Positions 1 through 9,505 of a stretch of DNA of 64,000 nt are shown in pieces. Location: contig NZ_LT985188.1 in NCBI RefSeq assembly GCF_900289045.1, forward strand, positions 3,596,001 to 3,660,000, given 5' to 3'. Origin of the DNA: Micropruina glycogenica (GTDB lineage Bacteria; Actinomycetota; Actinomycetes; Propionibacteriales; Propionibacteriaceae). Within the stretch, counting starts at the first letter, position 1. Each line of letters begins with the position of its first letter. Both the position numbers and the translations under genes were made by a program. The notes beneath the pieces are model-generated. The model worked only from the letters and a program-made list of their open reading frames with translations. It ran no database searches and was not told where the DNA came from.

Positions 1-261
1 GTTGGAGCGGTGCTTGCAAAAGCAAAGGTCTCATTGAGCGCCTCCCTGGCCCTGAGCAATTCGACAACCACGACGCACACCTATTCCCGAGGCATCGCGG
101 CAGGCAAGTATGGCCACGTGCAGTACGTGTCGTGGGGTCAGACAGTCACCTACCGAAAGTACCGTATTAACTCGAATTGTTCGACCACGACATTGGCTAC
201 CGGAAAAATCAAGTACCCCAGTTCGGAAGAGGGTTGGTATTACTGGGAGACCGCCTCCTGA
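1..261 (+). CDS. C-terminal part of a small hypothetical (probably secreted) protein, 5' end outside window
   Basis: The frame is open from the first base, so the true start and any signal peptide lie upstream of the window. The visible 86 codons are rich in Ser, Thr and Tyr and end with the segment EEGWYYWETAS. The stretch WGQTVTYRKYR resembles WWQSVTYVKW in the frameshifted secreted protein near 45.8 kb, so the two may be paralogous small exported proteins. No family is recognised. It could also be a remnant, because several genes in these flanks are broken. Confidence 0.45.
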   Translation, partial: VGAVLAKAKVSLSASLALSNSTTTTHTYSRGIAAGKYGHVQYVSWGQTVTYRKYRINSNCSTTTLATGKIKYPSSEEGWYYWETAS

Positions 262-323
262 ATGTGCGACTGAGCGGCTGACGAGAAGCGCGGTGTCGAC
301 GTGAGGGTGGCGTGCACATGCGC

Positions 324-976
324 TCACAGACGCCGGTTCATCACCATGTGCACCACGCCCGGTGGCGACGGTGTGGCCTCGATGGTGAAGCGCTCCTCGA
401 TGCCTTCGAGGCCGTCCCACAGCCGCTCGCCGCGGCCCAGCACGATGGGCACCACCACGAGGTACAGGTGGTCGATCAGGTCGCGGCCAGAAACTGCCGC
501 ACGGTCGCCACGCCGCCGCCGATGCGCACGTCACCACCGTCGGCCAACTCGCGGGCCAACGCCAGCGCTTCCGTCGGCTCTGCGTCGACGAAGTGAAACG
601 TGGTGCCGCCCTTCATCTCGAGCACGGGCCGCGGATGGTGGGTGAGCACCACCACGGGCGTGTGAAAGACGGGGTCGTCGCCCCACCAGCCCTGCCACTC
701 GTGGTCGGCCCACGGGCCGCGCTGGGGGCCGAACTTGTTGCGACCCATGATCTCGGCGCCGATGCCGGGGCCCCAATTGCTCGCGAACGCCTCGTCGACG
801 CCGCGGGAGCCCTCGGTTTCGCCGTGAATTCCCATCTCGCGAAACGTGCGGGTCTCGAACGCCCACGACATCAACCGGTGGCCGGCGTGCCCGAACGGGG
901 CCTCCAGGGTCTGGCCCTCACCGGCGCCGAAGCCGTCCAGTGAGATCGAGAAGTTGTGCACGCGAACGAGCGACAT
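324..976 (-). pseudogene. RibD C-terminal/dihydrofolate reductase-like protein, frameshifted
   Basis: The 5' part encodes MSLVRVHNFSISLDGF, GPQRGPWADHEWQGWWG and GGVATVRQFLAA, typical of the short stand-alone RibD_C/DHFR-like proteins of actinobacteria (YwjB/YyaP type). A good SD (AGGAG) precedes the ATG at 976. The frame stops at 476-478, but a one-base shift at about 479-487 restores a continuous reading LIDHLYLVVVPIVLGRGERL and on to VVHMVMNRRL with a stop at 324-326, giving the usual length of about 215 residues. So this is either a recent pseudogene or a one-base sequence error. Substrate is unknown; the family binds NADPH. Confidence 0.75.
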
Positions 977-1210
977 GGCGGCTCCTGAGCTGGGTATCGA
1001 CTGCGACCGACTCCATCACTGCCATGGGCAGTTGTCGAGCCGCCCGACAAGGGCAGCTACGTGGAGGCCAAAGAGGCGCAAGAGTTTCGACGAACGACCG
1101 GTAGGCACGCTCGGGGGAGTGAGCGCGCACGGACGAACTGCGAGAGTTGCCGCCTCGGCCCCGGTACGCCGCGTAAGCAGGGCGTCACACGGGGGTGACA
1201 CAATCGCCCT

Positions 1211-2596
1211 ATGCGGCATTTCGATCTGTGCGTGATCGGTTCGGGCTCGGGCAACAGCATCGTCGACGACCAGTTCAGCGACCAGCAGGTCGCCCTGGTC
1301 GACAAGGGTGAACGCTTCGGCGGCACGTGCCTGAACGCGGGCTGCATACCCACCAAGATGTACGTCTATCCGGCCGACCTGGCCGCCTCTGCCGACGAGG
1401 CGCAGCGAGTCGACGTGACCATCGGCGATGTTCAGGCCGACTGGCCCGCCATGCGTGACCGCATCTTCGGCCGCATCGACCCGATCAGCGAGGGCGGCGA
1501 GGCGTGGCGGCGCAGCAACGCCAACGTCACGCTGTTTCGCGAGGCCGCCCAGTTCACCGGCCCCAAGCAACTGCTGATCGGCGACGAGACGATCACCGCC
1601 GACAGGTTCGTGCTTGCCGCGGGCTCGCGGCCGCGCATTCCCTCGTTGCCGGGCATGGACGACCCGCGCGTGCTCGAGCGGGTGCACACCTCTGACGACA
1701 TCATGCGGCTGGACGCTCTGCCCGCCTCGCTGGTGATCATCGGCGGCGGCTTCGTGGCCGCCGAGTTCGCCCACATCTTCACCAGTTTCGGCACCGACGT
1801 CACGCTGCTGCAGCGATCGGACACGCTGCTACGACGCGAAGACGCCGACGTGGCCCAGGCTTTCACCGAGCAGCTCGCCGAGCGGGTCAACGTGCGGCTC
1901 AAACAGACCGTGGTGGGGCTGGAGTACACCGACCGCGACACCGTGATCGTCGAGAGCGTCGACCCCGACGGCATTCACTACGACTTCGAGGCCGAGCGGG
2001 TGCTGCTGGCATTGGGCCGGGTGCCCAACTCGGGCTTACTGAACCTGGCCGCCACGGGGGTGACGGTGCACGACGACGGCCTGGTGGTCGTCGACGACCA
2101 CCAGCAGACCGTGGTCAAGGGCATCTTCGCCCTGGGCGACATCTGTTCGCCGAGCCAGCTCAAGCACGTCGCCAACCACGAGGCCCGGGTGGTGCAGCAC
2201 AACCTGCTGCACCCGCGCCGCATGATCGCGGCCGACCACCGGTACATTCCGTTCGCGGTGTTCAGTCACCCGCAGGTTGCCTCGGTGGGGCTCACCGAGG
2301 CCCAAGCCGAGAAGGCCCGCCGCCGCTACGTGGCCGTGCGGCAGGACTACGCCTCGGTGGCGTACGGCTGGGCGATGGAAGACCAGGGTCACTTCGTGAA
2401 GCTGATCGCCGAGGTGCGCACCAAGAAGCTGTTGGGGGCGCACATTTTGGGGCCGCAGGCGTCCACCTTGATTCAGCCGCTGATTCAGGCCATGAGCTTC
2501 GGCCTCGACGTGCCCAGCATGGCGCGTGGCCAGTACTGGATTCACCCGGCGCTGACCGAGGTGGTCGAGAACGCGCTGCTGGCGCTCGAACTGTGA
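1211..2596 (+). CDS. mtr: Mycothione reductase (NADPH-dependent flavoprotein disulfide reductase)
   Basis: A 461-residue cytosolic FAD flavoprotein of the pyridine nucleotide disulfide oxidoreductase family that reduces mycothiol disulfide, the actinobacterial counterpart of glutathione disulfide. Seen: FAD-binding GSGSGNS (residues 11-17), redox-active CLNAGCIPTKM (Cys40, Cys45), the second Rossmann motif VIIGGGFVAAEFA, and a C-terminal HPALTEVVENALL that supplies the catalytic His-Glu pair. GSG-GN in place of GGGPGG and the CLNAGCIPTKM form separate it from lipoamide dehydrogenase and fit mycothione reductases. The stop overlaps the start of the downstream lipoprotein gene (GTGA), so the two are translationally coupled. 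mshD at 12.8 kb serves the same thiol. Confidence 0.9.
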   Translation: MRHFDLCVIGSGSGNSIVDDQFSDQQVALVDKGERFGGTCLNAGCIPTKMYVYPADLAASADEAQRVDVTIGDVQADWPAMRDRIFGRIDPISEGGEAWRRSNANVTLFREAAQFTGPKQLLIGDETITADRFVLAAGSRPRIPSLPGMDDPRVLERVHTSDDIMRLDALPASLVIIGGGFVAAEFAHIFTSFGTDVTLLQRSDTLLRREDADVAQAFTEQLAERVNVRLKQTVVGLEYTDRDTVIVESVDPDGIHYDFEAERVLLALGRVPNSGLLNLAATGVTVHDDGLVVVDDHQQTVVKGIFALGDICSPSQLKHVANHEARVVQHNLLHPRRMIAADHRYIPFAVFSHPQVASVGLTEAQAEKARRRYVAVRQDYASVAYGWAMEDQGHFVKLIAEVRTKKLLGAHILGPQASTLIQPLIQAMSFGLDVPSMARGQYWIHPALTEVVENALLALEL

Positions 2597-3801
2597 GGCT
2601 CGCTGCGGCCCTGACCGCACTGGCGCTGCTGGGCGGCTGCACCGTCGCACCCGCGCCCACCCCGTCGGTCGAGCCTGTCGAGACCACCACAGTTTCGACC
2701 AGCGCCGCATCGACGGTGTCGGCGTCGGCTTCGCCCACGCCGTCCACCAGCACCGAAACCGCCTCACCAGCCGGGCGGTGCGCCGCCGCCCTGGTCGACG
2801 ACATGACGCTGCGCGAGCGCGCCGGGCAACTCGTCATGGTGGGCGTGACCACCGCCTCGGCGGCCGAGGTGAAGGTGCTGAAAGACCAGAAGATCGGCTC
2901 GGTGATTCTGATGGGCCAGCACACCGACGGCGTCGCCGGTGTGCGCAAGGTCGTCGCGCGGCTCAGCTGGAAGGGTCAGTCCGTACCGCTGCTGGTGGCC
3001 GTCGATCAAGAGGGCGGCGTGGTGCAACGGCTGCGTGGGAAGGGCTTCGACACCATTCCGTCGGCGCGGGTGCAGGCCACCTGGAAAGACTCGACGCTGC
3101 AGTCGTCCGCGGGCCGCTGGGGCCGCCAGCTCGCCGCGGCAGGAGTGACCTGGACGCTGGCCCCCGTGGCCGATGTGGTGCCTGCCGACATGACGAGTCG
3201 TAACGCACCGATCGGTGCCCTGCGGCGCGGCTACGGGTCGAAGCCCGCCGCGGTGGCCGCTAAGGTGACGGCGTTCGTGCGCGGCATGGGCGACTCGGGC
3301 GTGGCCACGTCGGCCAAACACTTTCCGGGTATCGGACGCGTCGTGGGCAACACCGACTTCACCGCCGGGGTGGTCGATCGGGTCACGACGGCCGACGACC
3401 CCTATCTGCAGCCTTTCCGTTCGGCGGTCGAAGCGGGTACTGCCAGCATCATGGTGTCGACGGTCACCTACACGCGCATCGACGCCAAGCACCCCGCGGT
3501 GTTCTCGCCGGCCGTGATCGGGTTGATTCGCAAGCAGCTCGGCTTTGACGGGGTGGTGATCTCGGACGACCTCGGGGCGGCCAAGTCGATGGCTGCGGTG
3601 CCGTCTCGGCGGCGCGCTGTGGACTTCGTGAAGGCCGGGGGCGACGTCGCCATCACGGTCGCGCCGGGCCTGGCGGCGGCCTTCGTGCAGGGCATCGTCA
3701 GCGCCGCTGACGACAACACCTCCGTCGAGGCGCAGGTGCGGCGGGCGGCGATCAGGGTGGTGACCATGAAGGTCGACCAGGGCCTGGTGCCCTGCCGCTG
3801 A
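2593..3801 (+). CDS. Glycoside hydrolase family 3 lipoprotein (NagZ-like beta-N-acetylhexosaminidase)
   Basis: 402 residues with a GTG start overlapping the mtr stop. A short signal peptide with lipobox LLGGC (Cys16) predicts an outer-face lipoprotein. A low-complexity Ser/Thr/Pro linker (residues 18-60) follows, then a GH3 N-terminal domain with DQEGG (138-142), KHFPGIG (242-248) and SDDLGA around Asp325/326, the expected nucleophile region. The family cleaves beta-linked N-acetylglucosamine from peptidoglycan fragments. The linker contains a stretch (2667-2685) nearly identical to the dispersed GTCGAG..GTCGAGACC intergenic repeat, translated as VEPVET, so a repeat may have inserted in frame there. 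Substrate is inferred from the family only. Confidence 0.82.
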   Translation: MRLAAALTALALLGGCTVAPAPTPSVEPVETTTVSTSAASTVSASASPTPSTSTETASPAGRCAAALVDDMTLRERAGQLVMVGVTTASAAEVKVLKDQKIGSVILMGQHTDGVAGVRKVVARLSWKGQSVPLLVAVDQEGGVVQRLRGKGFDTIPSARVQATWKDSTLQSSAGRWGRQLAAAGVTWTLAPVADVVPADMTSRNAPIGALRRGYGSKPAAVAAKVTAFVRGMGDSGVATSAKHFPGIGRVVGNTDFTAGVVDRVTTADDPYLQPFRSAVEAGTASIMVSTVTYTRIDAKHPAVFSPAVIGLIRKQLGFDGVVISDDLGAAKSMAAVPSRRRAVDFVKAGGDVAITVAPGLAAAFVQGIVSAADDNTSVEAQVRRAAIRVVTMKVDQGLVPCR

Positions 3802-3810
3802 TCACCGTGG

Positions 3811-3853
3811 GTCGAGACCCGCTGCGGCAAGGGTTTCGACCAACTCAACCAGC
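3811..3853. repeat. Degenerate copies of the GTCTCGAC/GCTCGACC dispersed repeat between convergent genes
   Basis: Between the stop of the GH3 lipoprotein and the stop of the DUF2510 gene are two facing half-sites, GGGTCGAGACCCGCT and GGTTTCGACCAACTC, followed by AACCAGCGG. They match the repeat seen at 4.94, 13.7-14.0, 29.85-29.92 and 49.4-49.56 kb. The position between convergent genes suggests a transcription-terminator role, but no U-tract is visible. Confidence 0.5.
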
Positions 3854-3861
3854 GGCAACGC

Positions 3862-4737
3862 TCAGGCTTCGACGCGAAGGTCGGCCATGGCCGAGCGGGC
3901 GTCGCTGACCAGTTGCGGGTCGGCGTTGTCGGGAATGGACGCGTAGAAGATGCTCGACGACTCGGCCTTGGTGGCCACGATCAGAATGATCGCCAGTTCA
4001 CCCTTCGCCTTGAGGTTCGGAATGTCGAACGCCAGGTGGGTCTCGACCAGCCACGCGTCTTTGCCGTCGACCTTGGTGGCCTTGTTCACCTTGTCGGCAC
4101 GCACCACCTCGGCGTCGTCGTAGAAGACGCCCATGATGCACTTGACCACGATCTCTGAGCCCTGCTGTGGGCTGAAGAAGCCGTCACCGGCGACCAACTC
4201 GCCCACCAGCACCGACGCCACCCAGCTCGAGTTCGCCTTATAGTTCGGCTCGATGGTGACCGTCTGCACCAGCACGTCGCGTCCGAACGGCACCCGGTTC
4301 TCTTCAGTGGGCGCCGACCACGGGCTGCCCAACCGTGGGTACGACAGGGCGCCGCCGTGTACCCGTCCGTCGGCCGGCGGAGCCACGGGGGTCTCGGTGC
4401 TCGTCACCTGTTTGGGGCAGACGTTCTGGGTGGGGTTACTGCCCGTGGACGGGTTCGTGCCCAGCGCACCGCCCAGGTTACGAACGGCGAACCACACCAG
4501 CACGGCGAGAGCCAGCACGACCGCACCGACGATCAGCCACCACCGGTTCTGCGAGCGCCGGTTCTGGTTGGGGTTCCACTGCGGCTGGCCGGTGGGTCGC
4601 GGCGGTGCCCCGAAGCCGCCGCCGGGGGGCGCCTGCATGGGATTGTTGGTGATCGAAGCCGACCAGGACGACCCGGTCCAGTACCGGTACATGCCCGGTT
4701 GGCCACCCGGGTCGGGATACCATCCAGCGGCGCTCAC
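3862..4737 (-). CDS. DUF2510-domain single-pass membrane protein
   Basis: 291 residues. The N-terminus has a DUF2510 module (residues 4-37: GWYPDP, YRYWTGSSW), a Trp-rich motif frequent in actinobacterial membrane proteins. A Pro/Gly/Gln-rich linker and one membrane helix (about 66-85, WWLIVGAVVLALAVLVWFAV) follow, then an outside domain of about 180 residues with no recognised family. The start is GTG at 4737: a TAGACT hexamer lies exactly 6 nt upstream (4744-4749), so the transcript is probably leaderless. It converges on the GH3 lipoprotein gene. Function unknown. Confidence 0.8.
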   Translation of the reverse strand: MSAAGWYPDPGGQPGMYRYWTGSSWSASITNNPMQAPPGGGFGAPPRPTGQPQWNPNQNRRSQNRWWLIVGAVVLALAVLVWFAVRNLGGALGTNPSTGSNPTQNVCPKQVTSTETPVAPPADGRVHGGALSYPRLGSPWSAPTEENRVPFGRDVLVQTVTIEPNYKANSSWVASVLVGELVAGDGFFSPQQGSEIVVKCIMGVFYDDAEVVRADKVNKATKVDGKDAWLVETHLAFDIPNLKAKGELAIILIVATKAESSSIFYASIPDNADPQLVSDARSAMADLRVEA

Positions 4738-4743
4738 GCGACG

Positions 4744-4749
4744 AGTCTA
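4744..4749 (-). promoter_or_regulatory. -10 hexamer of a leaderless promoter
   Basis: Read on the minus strand this is TAGACT, 6 nt before the GTG start of the DUF2510 gene. The same spacing recurs upstream of mshD, the DUF480 fusion, ilvE, arcA, lrp and gpmA in this window, which supports it as a start-site-proximal -10 element. Confidence 0.55.
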
Positions 4750-5295
4750 GACGGCCTCACCAGCCCGAGCGGTCGCGCCCGGGGTCGTCATTCCAGTGGT
4801 TGTGTGAGCCGCCGGCTGAATCGCGCTCCGTGTCATCCGTGGCCGCGAAATGACGACGGATTGTGCGGGCGTCCACGCTCAGCGAGGCAGAGGCCGCACC
4901 GAACCCGTCGTCATTTCGCGAAGCCGAACCCGAAGTGGGGTCTCGACAGGCTCGACCAGCGGTGGAGAGATCCGGGCGTTCACCGGGATGCTGAACACGG
5001 CGTCATCCCGGGCTTGACCCGGGATCTCACACGCAACCGTGCAGTGGAACAAATTGGAGATCCGGGCGTTCGCCTGGATGACGGTGGGCCGCTGGTCGCG
5101 CTTGTCGAGACCCGGAAACGCACGCGTGAAGCGTAGCGGGGGCGCCCCCGTCAGGGAGTGTCGGGCGTTTGCGCACTGCGAGGCGCTGGCCGAGCAGTCC
5201 CGCAAGGGCGGGACAGGGGCCCCGCTCCGCGGCAACAAACGGATCTCGACACGGTCGACCAACGAGCGCGTCCACACGCTCGGCGGCGCGGTCCC
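4750..5295. other. Gene-free repeat-rich spacer
   Basis: No convincing gene is seen in 546 bp. It holds a GTCTCGACAGGCTCGACC repeat (about 4941-4963), palindromic GTCATCCCGG/CCGGGATC-type units (about 4970-5030 and 5060-5085, some degenerate), a MITE-like element (5126-5236), and a degraded GATCTCGACACGGTCGACC near 5243. It lies between the 5' end of the DUF2510 gene and the 3' end of pstB. Confidence 0.6.
5126..5236. repeat. MITE-like element, copy A
   Basis: About 110 bp closely matching 13748-13863 in the opposite orientation. Both copies share the core GGCGCTGGCCGAGCAGTCC and are bounded by facing GC-rich ends of the type AGCGGnGGCGCCCC / GGGGCnnCGCTCC, like terminal inverted repeats. 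No coding capacity. A small non-autonomous transposable element is a reasonable reading; no clear target duplication was identified. Confidence 0.55.
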
Positions 5296-6075
5296 TCAGC
5301 CGAAGCGGCCGGTGATGTAGTCCTCGGTGGCCTTCTCGTCGGGGGTCGAGAAGATCTTCTCGGTGGCGCCCATCTCGATGAGCTTGCCCGGGGCGCCGGT
5401 GCCGGCGATGTTGAAGAACGCCGTCTCGTCCGACACTCGCGCGGCCTGTTGCATGTTGTGGGTGACGATGACGATTGTGTAGGTCTCTTTGAGCTCTTGG
5501 ATCAGGTCTTCGACGGCGAGCGTCGAGATGGGGTCCAGAGCCGAGCAGGGCTCGTCCATCAGCAGCACCTCGGGCTGCATGGCGATCGCGCGAGCGATGC
5601 AGAGCCGCTGCTGCTGGCCGCCCGAAAGCCCCGAACCGGGCTTGTCGAGCCGGTTCTTCACCTCTTCCCACAGGTTGGCGCCGCGCAGCGACTTTTCGAG
5701 CAGGTCGTCGGCCTCGCTGGCCTTCATGCGCTGCTTGTTGAGCTTGTAGCCGGCCAGCACGTTGTCTTTGATCGACATGGTCGGAAACGGGTTCGGCCGC
5801 TGAAACACCATGCCCACCTGGCGCCGCACGTTCACCGGGTCGACCCCGGGCCCGTACAGGTTGTTGCCGTCGATGAGCACGTCACCCTCGACGTAGGCGC
5901 CCGGAATCACCTCGTGCATGCGGTTCAGCGTGCGCAAAAAGGTGGACTTGCCGCAGCCGGACGGCCCGATGAAAGCCGTCACCGACCGGGGGTGAATGGT
6001 CATGGTGACGTCTTCGACGGCTAGAAACTTGCCGTAGTAGCAGTTCAGGTCGGTGACTTCGATGCGTTTCGACAT
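5296..6075 (-). CDS. pstB: Phosphate ABC transporter ATP-binding protein
   Basis: 259 residues starting [15 protein letters not shown]. Walker [13 protein letters not shown] signature LSGGQQQR, Walker [13 protein letters not shown] and the switch His in VTHNM are all present. It powers uptake of inorganic phosphate by the PstSCAB complex on the inner face of the membrane. It lies 14 bp after pstA and is the last gene of the pstSCAB operon on the minus strand. Length and all motifs are normal for PstB. Confidence 0.95.
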   Translation of the reverse strand: MSKRIEVTDLNCYYGKFLAVEDVTMTIHPRSVTAFIGPSGCGKSTFLRTLNRMHEVIPGAYVEGDVLIDGNNLYGPGVDPVNVRRQVGMVFQRPNPFPTMSIKDNVLAGYKLNKQRMKASEADDLLEKSLRGANLWEEVKNRLDKPGSGLSGGQQQRLCIARAIAMQPEVLLMDEPCSALDPISTLAVEDLIQELKETYTIVIVTHNMQQAARVSDETAFFNIAGTGAPGKLIEMGATEKIFSTPDEKATEDYITGRFG

Positions 6076-6089
6076 GGTGGTTGTCCTTC

Positions 6090-7154
6090 TCAGCGCCCGG
6101 TCTTGGGGGCGAAGCGTTTGGCGATGAAGCGGCCCAGCAGGTTGAGCAGCATGACCAGCACGATCAGCGTCAGAGCACCGGCCCAGGCCCGTTCGTTGTA
6201 GAAGTCGCGCTCGACGCCGGGGTGCGCGTACTGGTCGTACACGAACACGGGCAGGGTCATCATCGGGTTCGCGAACGGGTTGTTGTTGATCGAGTTGGTG
6301 AAGCCGGCGGCGATCATCAACGGAGCGGTTTCGCCGATGATGCGGGCGATGGCCAAGATGACGCCCGACACGATGCCCGACACCGCGGTGGGCAGCACCA
6401 CCGAGGTGATCGTGCGCCACTTCGGCACGCCCAACGCATAGGACGCCTCGCGCAGCTCGTTGGGCACGATGCGGAGCAGCTCTTCGGTGGCGCGCACCAC
6501 GATCGGAACCATCAGCACGGCCAGTGCGAGCGAGCCCGAGAAGCCGTTGATGGTGCCCGGCCCGAACACCATCGCCATCAGCGCGTAGGCGAACAGGCCC
6601 GCCACGATCGAAGGAATGCCCGTCATCACGTCGACGAAGAACGTGATCGAGCGAGCCAGCGCGCCGCTGCCGTATTCGACCAGGTAGATGGCGCACATCA
6701 AGCCGATGGGCACCGCGATCACGGTGGCGATGCCCGTCGCGTACAGGGTGCCGTACAGGGCGTGAATGGCGCCGCCACCGTCGCCGATCACGTTGCGCAT
6801 CGAGTAGCTGAAGAACGTGGCGTCGAAGCGCGGCAGCCCCTTGGCGAGCACCTCCCACAGCAGAGAGACCAGTGGCAGCAGCGCCAGCAGGAACGCACCG
6901 GTGACCAGGTTGGTGGCCAGCCGGTCGGCGGCGGCGCGTCTGCCTACGACGAGTCGGCCGGCGAGGTAGTTCAGCGGCAGAAAGAGCACGGCACCGAAGA
7001 AGATGGTGGTGGCGATGTCGAACGGAGCGAGAACCAAGGCGTCGATCACGCCGCCGGCGATCAGAGCGACGGCACCCAGCGCCCAGGGTGCGTAGCGGGG
7101 CAGTTGGCCGGCGGTGAGCGGGTTGTCGGTGCGGCTGGCGGTGATGGTCGACAT
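6090..7154 (-). CDS. pstA: Phosphate ABC transporter permease PstA
   Basis: 354 residues, polytopic membrane protein with about seven to eight helices and the binding-protein-dependent transport motif [15 protein letters not shown] that docks PstB. The ATG ([10 protein letters not shown]) overlaps the pstC stop (TGATG), so the permeases are translationally coupled. The N-terminal 60-80 residues carry two extra helices relative to E. coli PstA, as is common in actinobacteria. Confidence 0.93.
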   Translation of the reverse strand: MSTITASRTDNPLTAGQLPRYAPWALGAVALIAGGVIDALVLAPFDIATTIFFGAVLFLPLNYLAGRLVVGRRAAADRLATNLVTGAFLLALLPLVSLLWEVLAKGLPRFDATFFSYSMRNVIGDGGGAIHALYGTLYATGIATVIAVPIGLMCAIYLVEYGSGALARSITFFVDVMTGIPSIVAGLFAYALMAMVFGPGTINGFSGSLALAVLMVPIVVRATEELLRIVPNELREASYALGVPKWRTITSVVLPTAVSGIVSGVILAIARIIGETAPLMIAAGFTNSINNNPFANPMMTLPVFVYDQYAHPGVERDFYNERAWAGALTLIVLVMLLNLLGRFIAKRFAPKTGR

Positions 7155-8141
7155 CAGTTGGCCCCCGAGAATTCCTTGTAGCGGCCCACGATCAGGCGGG
7201 CGATCATGTTGACCACCAGGGTGATCACGAACAGCACCAGGCCGCCGGCGATCAGCATGTTGGTCTTCAGGCCGTACGCCTCGGGAAAGTTCTGGGCGAT
7301 CACGGCGGCGATGGTGTTGGGGTTCTGCGAGGTGAGGATCTCGAGGTTGATCACCGAGGCACCCGACAGCACCATGGCCACCGCCATGGTTTCGCCCAGG
7401 GCGCGGCCGAGGCCCAACATCACCGAGCTGACGATGCCGGCCCGGCCGAACGGCAACACGGTCATCTTCACCATCTCCCACCGGGTGGCGCCCAGGGCCA
7501 GGGCGGCCTCCTGGTGCAGCACCGGAGTCTGCAGAAAGACCTCACGGCTGAGCGAGGTGATGATCGGCAGAATCATCACGGCCAGCACGATGGCTGCGGT
7601 CAGCAGGGTGCGTCCGGTACCCGAGGCCTGGCCCGAGAAGAACGGGATCCAGCCCAGGTAGGTGTTGAGCCACAGCCACAGGGGTTGCACGGCGGGGGCC
7701 AGCACCGAGCTGCCCCACAGGCCGAAGACCACCGACGGCACCGCGGCCAGCAGGTCGATCACGTAGCCGAGACCGGACGCCAGCCTTCTGGGGGCGTAGT
7801 GCGAGATGAACAGCGCGATGCCGATCGCCACCGGCACCGCCATCAGCAGCGCCCAGAACGAGCACCACACGGTGCCCCAGGCGAAGGGCAGAATCCACGA
7901 CCAGAAGGGGCCGTAGCCCTGCTTGCTGAGCACCTCGGGCGAGGTGATCAGCGCCGGCAAGGCCTGCATCAGCAGAAAGCCGGCGACCATCGCGAGAATG
8001 ACCAGAATGATGATGCCCGAACCGGTGGACAAGCCGCTGAACACGCGGTCGCCCATGCGCTTCAGGGCGCGTTGCCCCGGCGGCCGGTGCGTGGAGGGGC
8101 TTGGAGTCACCTCCTGGGTGGACTGCGTCACAGTGGCCATT
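7154..8141 (-). CDS. pstC: Phosphate ABC transporter permease PstC
   Basis: About 328 residues with a hydrophilic N-terminus ([18 protein letters not shown]) followed by six membrane helices and the coupling loop [20 protein letters not shown]. It pairs with PstA to form the membrane channel of the phosphate transporter. I chose the ATG at 8141 (MATVTQ); a TTG four codons upstream is also possible. It follows pstS by about 80 bp. Confidence 0.93.
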
Positions 8142-8223
8142 CTTTCGCTCAATCTGGTCGGGTTGCTATGGCGGTGGGGCCGTCAGTGCCCGCCTGGAAC
8201 ACCCCAGACGGGCACTGCTCGGG

Positions 8224-9318
8224 TCACTTGATCGAGTCGATCGACGCCTTGACCTTGGCGGCCATCGCTTCGCTCAGCGGAGCGCTGCCGGCAGCGGTCT
8301 GGGCGGCCTTCTGGCCCTCGGTCGAGGCGGCGTAGCCGATGAAGCCCTTGACCAGCTCGGCGTCCTTGGCGTCCTTGTAGGTCTGGCAGACCAGCGCGTA
8401 GCTGACCAGCACGGCCGGGTAGGCGTCCTTCGACAGGCGGTTGAGCTTGAGTGCCAGGTCGTGCTCGCCTCGACCCGGCAACACCGCGGACTCGTCCACG
8501 ATCTTGGCTGCGGCCTCGGCGGTGGGCTTGAGCCAGGCGTCGCCCACCTTGAGCTCGGCGTGACCGAGCTTGCCGGCGGCGGAAGCGTCGGCGTAGCCGA
8601 TCGTGTTGGTGCCGGTGGTCACCGCATCGACCACGGCAGAGGTGCCCTTGGCGGCCTCGCCGCCGAACGCCGCCGGGAAGGTGTCGGCGGCAGGCTGCGT
8701 CCACACCGTCGGCGCGGCCTGGGCGAGGTAGTCGGTGAAGTTGTTGGTGGTTCCCGAATCGTCGGAGCGGTGCACGGCGGTGATGTTGGCGTCGGGCAGC
8801 TTGGCGTCGGGGTTGGTGGCCACGATCTTGGGGTCGTTCCACTTGGTGATCGCGCCGGCGAAGATGCCCGCCACGGTGTCGGCGTCGAGTTTGAGGCTGT
8901 CGACGCCCTCGACGTTGAAGATCACCGCGATCGGCGACACGTAGACGGGCAGGTTCAGCGCGTTGCTCTCGGCGGTGCACTTGGCGAACTTGCCGGCGCC
9001 CATCTCTTCGTCCTTGAACGGACGGTCGGAGCCGGCATACTGCACGGCACCCGAGGTGAACGCCTCGCGGCCCGCACCGGAGCCGTCGGGGGAGTAGTTG
9101 ATGGTGACGCCGGGGTGGGCGGACTGGTAGTCGGCGATCCACTTCTGCTGCGCCGCGGACATCGACGAAGCGCCCTTGCCGGCCAGCGTGCCGCCGGCGG
9201 CGGCCGAGCCGCTCGTTCCGGTGCCCGGGTTGCCGGTCTCGTTGGCTGCGCAGGCGGAGAGGGTCAGCGCTGCCGCGGCGAACAGAGCCACCGGTGCGCC
9301 GAACGAAGAGATCTTCAC
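8224..9318 (-). CDS. pstS: Phosphate-binding lipoprotein PstS
   Basis: 364 residues with a GTG start and SD-like GAAGGGAAA. Signal peptide with lipobox LSAC (Cys23), a Gly/Ser/Thr linker, then a phosphate-binding domain with the ligand-loop signatures DGSGAGREAF, AGSDRPF and RSDDSGTTNNF. It captures phosphate outside the cell and hands it to PstCA. A PHO box lies about 90-110 bp upstream, so phosphate starvation control by PhoP is expected. Confidence 0.95.
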   Translation of the reverse strand: MKISSFGAPVALFAAAALTLSACAANETGNPGTGTSGSAAAGGTLAGKGASSMSAAQQKWIADYQSAHPGVTINYSPDGSGAGREAFTSGAVQYAGSDRPFKDEEMGAGKFAKCTAESNALNLPVYVSPIAVIFNVEGVDSLKLDADTVAGIFAGAITKWNDPKIVATNPDAKLPDANITAVHRSDDSGTTNNFTDYLAQAAPTVWTQPAADTFPAAFGGEAAKGTSAVVDAVTTGTNTIGYADASAAGKLGHAELKVGDAWLKPTAEAAAKIVDESAVLPGRGEHDLALKLNRLSKDAYPAVLVSYALVCQTYKDAKDAELVKGFIGYAASTEGQKAAQTAAGSAPLSEAMAAKVKASIDSIK

Positions 9319-9406
9319 GGCTTTCCCTTCAAGAAAGATCTACAGCTTGACACTGTGTTGGAGCGGTCGCTCCGATCAGCACGGTAGGCAGCCCAATCGA
9401 CGCAAT

Positions 9407-9438
9407 GGGTGATCTTGGGTGAACAGCGGGTGAACTCG
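9407..9438 (-). promoter_or_regulatory. PHO box (PhoP operator) upstream of pstSCAB
   Basis: On the minus strand the sequence contains GTTCACCCGCTGTTCACCC, two 11-nt direct repeat units of the actinobacterial PHO box (consensus GTTCACC-type), and a third weaker unit (GATCACCC) adjoins it. It lies upstream of pstS in the position expected for a PhoP activator site. The match to the published Streptomyces consensus is from knowledge; the repeat is visible directly. Confidence 0.8.
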
Positions 9439-9505
9439 GTATCACCCCTTGTCAAGCAGCTGCATATCGGTCGAGTCAGAGCCGGCTCTGACCTCGTGGC
9501 GCGTG

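Noticed and set aside
5296-6858. 520-codon frame running from pstB back through pstA
   Set aside because: Only the last 259 codons are PstB; the upstream part is Arg/His-rich antisense-like sequence in the wrong frame of pstA. The start is the ATG at 6075.
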